Positions 61,385 through 64,000 of a stretch of 64,000 nucleotides of DNA are shown piece after piece. The notes under the pieces were generated by a model, which was not told the DNA's origin, did no database searches, and was given only the letters and a program-made list of their open reading frames with translations. How positions within the stretch are numbered: position 1 is the stretch's first letter; each line of letters opens with the position of its first letter. A program made the translations under genes and the position numbers. This stretch comes from Falsiroseomonas sp051859025 (GTDB lineage: Bacteria; Pseudomonadota; Alphaproteobacteria; Acetobacterales; Acetobacteraceae), in NCBI RefSeq assembly GCF_051859025.1, contig NZ_JBHYGL010000015.1, positions 1 to 64,000 of the forward strand, written 5' to 3'.

Positions 61385-62078
61385 TGTCGCAGAGCTCCAT
61401 TCCGCCTATGGCCGCATCCTGGCGCTGAAGGGCATCACGCTCCGCGTCGAGACGGGCGAGATCACCGCCATCGTCGGCGGCAATGGCGCGGGCAAGACCA
61501 CGCTGCTGCGCTGCCTGTCCGGCGTGCAGCCCGTGCGATCGGGACTGATAAAGTTCCATGGCGATGACATCACCGCCTGGTCCGCCCATGCGCGCGTGGC
61601 CGCCGGCATCGCGCAATCGCCGGAAGGGCGGCAGGTCTTCGGGCCGCTGAGCGTGGAGGACAACCTCCGCCTCGGCGCCTTCCGCCGCGGGCGGGCAGAC
61701 ACCGCGGTGGGGCTCGACCGCGTCTATGGCATGTTCGACATCCTGAAGCAGAAGCGGCACCTGCAAGCGGCGGGGCTGTCCGGCGGGCAGCAGCAGATGC
61801 TGGCGATCGGCCGAGCGCTGATGTCGCAGCCCCGCCTGCTGCTGCTGGATGAGCCCTCCATGGGCCTGGCGCCGCTGCTGGTGGACCAGATCCTGGCCGC
61901 CGTGGTGGCGCTGAAGGCGCAGGGTGTGACCGTGCTGCTGGTGGAACAGAATGCCTCCGCGGCGCTGTCCATCGCCGATCGGGGCTATGTCATCGAGACC
62001 GGGCGCATCGCCCATGCCGGAACAGGGGTGGCGCTGCTGCATGATCCCGCCGTAAGGGAAGCCTATCTCGGCGTTTGA
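61377..62078 (+). CDS. livF: branched-chain-type ABC ATP-binding protein, LivF
   Basis: A 233-residue ATPase with Walker A GGNGAGKT, SPEGRQVFGPLSVEDNL, signature LSGGQ and Walker B LLLLDEP. The start is TTG: GGGAGG lies 6 bases before it, it sits just before the domain begins (LLDVAELHSAYG), and no ATG is in a better place. It overlaps the livG stop by 8 bases and ends the importer operon. Confidence 0.85.
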   Translation: MLDVAELHSAYGRILALKGITLRVETGEITAIVGGNGAGKTTLLRCLSGVQPVRSGLIKFHGDDITAWSAHARVAAGIAQSPEGRQVFGPLSVEDNLRLGAFRRGRADTAVGLDRVYGMFDILKQKRHLQAAGLSGGQQQMLAIGRALMSQPRLLLLDEPSMGLAPLLVDQILAAVVALKAQGVTVLLVEQNASAALSIADRGYVIETGRIAHAGTGVALLHDPAVREAYLGV

Positions 62079-62107
62079 CCGAACTCCCCCGGCACAGGAT
62101 GACAATC

Positions 62108-62650
62108 ATGGCGAAGCACTACCGCTGGCGGGAGGCCGCTGGCGAGGGCGTGCAGCACCTCGTGCTGGATCGCAGCCCCGGGCAGATCAGCGCCGAAGGG
62201 ATGATCGTGGCGGGTGGCGAAGCCCCCTTCGCCGCGCGCTTCCGCCTGCTGCTGGACAGCCGCTGGCGCACCCGGCGTCTGTCCGTGGCGCTTCTGGGCA
62301 AGCCGGAAGTCCTGGTGCTGCTGGCCGATGGCAAGGGTGGCTGGACGGATGCCGAGGGCCATGACCTGCCCGCGCTGGAAGGCGTGCAGGATGTGGACAT
62401 CAGCGCGACGCCCTTCACCAACACCCTGCCGCTTCGCCGGCTGCGCACCGCGGTGGGCAAGTCCGTCGATATCGACACGGCCCATGTGGACCTGCCCAGC
62501 ATGACCGTGAAGCGCGACGCGCAGCGCTACACGCGGCTGGAGGAGCGCAGCTGGCGCTACGAATCCCGCGACAGCGACTTCACCCGTGACATCACGGTCG
62601 ATGAGGATGGCGTGGTGATCAGCTATCCGGGCCTGTTCGAGCGGGTCTGA
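62108..62650 (+). CDS. putative glycolipid-binding-fold protein
   Basis: A 180-residue protein. HYRWREAAGEGVQHLVLDR at the N-terminus and SDFTRDITVDEDGVVISYPGLFERV at the end (read in parts) fit the putative glycolipid-binding family (PF06475, DUF1089). Its biological role is unclear. Two ATGs are possible; the second gives the family N-terminus and a better spacing to AGGAT. It may be read with the liv operon 29 bases upstream. Confidence 0.75.
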   Translation: MAKHYRWREAAGEGVQHLVLDRSPGQISAEGMIVAGGEAPFAARFRLLLDSRWRTRRLSVALLGKPEVLVLLADGKGGWTDAEGHDLPALEGVQDVDISATPFTNTLPLRRLRTAVGKSVDIDTAHVDLPSMTVKRDAQRYTRLEERSWRYESRDSDFTRDITVDEDGVVISYPGLFERV

Positions 62651-62668
62651 AGACCCCCCCTCACCCAA

Positions 62669-62694
62669 CCCTCTTCCCCCGTTGGGGGAGAGGG
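62669..62694. terminator. stem-loop between convergent genes
   Basis: CCCTCTTCCCCC pairs with GGGGGAGAGGG around a short loop, between the glycolipid-binding-fold gene and prfC, which converge. The sequence type is common as an intergenic element in proteobacteria. No T-run follows on either strand. Confidence 0.5.
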
Positions 62695-62707
62695 CAATCG
62701 GGGTGCC

Positions 62708-64000
<1,293 letters not shown>

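Noticed and set aside
62075..62107. An earlier TTG or ATG start for the glycolipid-binding-fold protein
   Set aside because: The extra residues do not fit the family N-terminus, and the TTG overlaps the livF stop without a ribosome site.

Overview
The window is GC-rich alphaproteobacterial chromosome of about 70 % G+C. Its style suggests Acetobacteraceae, perhaps a Roseomonas-like genus. That rests on the dense ATGA/GTGA-coupled operons, the two orphan Bug-type (tripartite tricarboxylate) binding proteins, the many ABC importers for odd organic acids and peptides, and the alphaproteobacterial GyrB, RecF and HWE kinase. No rRNA, tRNA, CRISPR array or insertion sequence was seen, and no gap between genes exceeds 300 bases.

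Bases 1-6420 hold a poorly characterised membrane neighbourhood. Two bestrophin-like DUF4239 proteins flank a tightly coupled four-gene operon that ends in a beta-carbonic-anhydrase-like protein. That protein's C-terminal tail is duplicated in the gene cut by the left edge.

Bases 6422-45001 are a large accessory catabolic region. It carries two peptide/nickel-type ABC binding proteins (one with a complete transporter), one complete branched-chain-type ABC importer, two orphan Bug receptors, and about two dozen small-molecule enzymes. These include D-aminoacylase, CocE-type and alpha/beta hydrolases, two RraA-type aldolases, two class II aldolases, two metallo-beta-lactamase-fold hydrolases, a ureidoglycolate-lyase-like protein, a PuuE-like deacetylase, an LLM flavin monooxygenase, SDRs, a 2-hydroxyacid dehydrogenase, a CaiB CoA-transferase and a D-amino-acid-dehydrogenase-like flavoprotein. 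Four Asp/Glu-racemase-superfamily proteins lie here with four different catalytic-cysteine patterns: Gly/Cys, none, Cys/Cys and Cys/Gly. A dyad, TTGTCCGGACAA or a variant, sits in three promoter regions of this island, suggesting one shared regulator that is not encoded in the window. The substrate is unknown. The enzyme mix points to N-acyl, carbamoyl or ureide compounds and branched or aryl dicarboxylic acids. An ABC-F ATPase is embedded in this region.

Bases 45064-52465 are mostly housekeeping: a GNAT enzyme, a DUF2141 protein, gyrB, recF, a large HWE-family histidine kinase and an orphan AbrB-like protein.

Bases 52548-62078 form a phenylacetate-type module. A TetR regulator, PaaK, PaaI and PaaG run leftward. 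PaaN and a complete branched-chain-type ABC importer run rightward. The divergent promoter carries an operator-like dyad. The ring epoxidase paaABCDE is not in the window. The right end has a glycolipid-binding-fold protein and the 3' part of peptide chain release factor 3.
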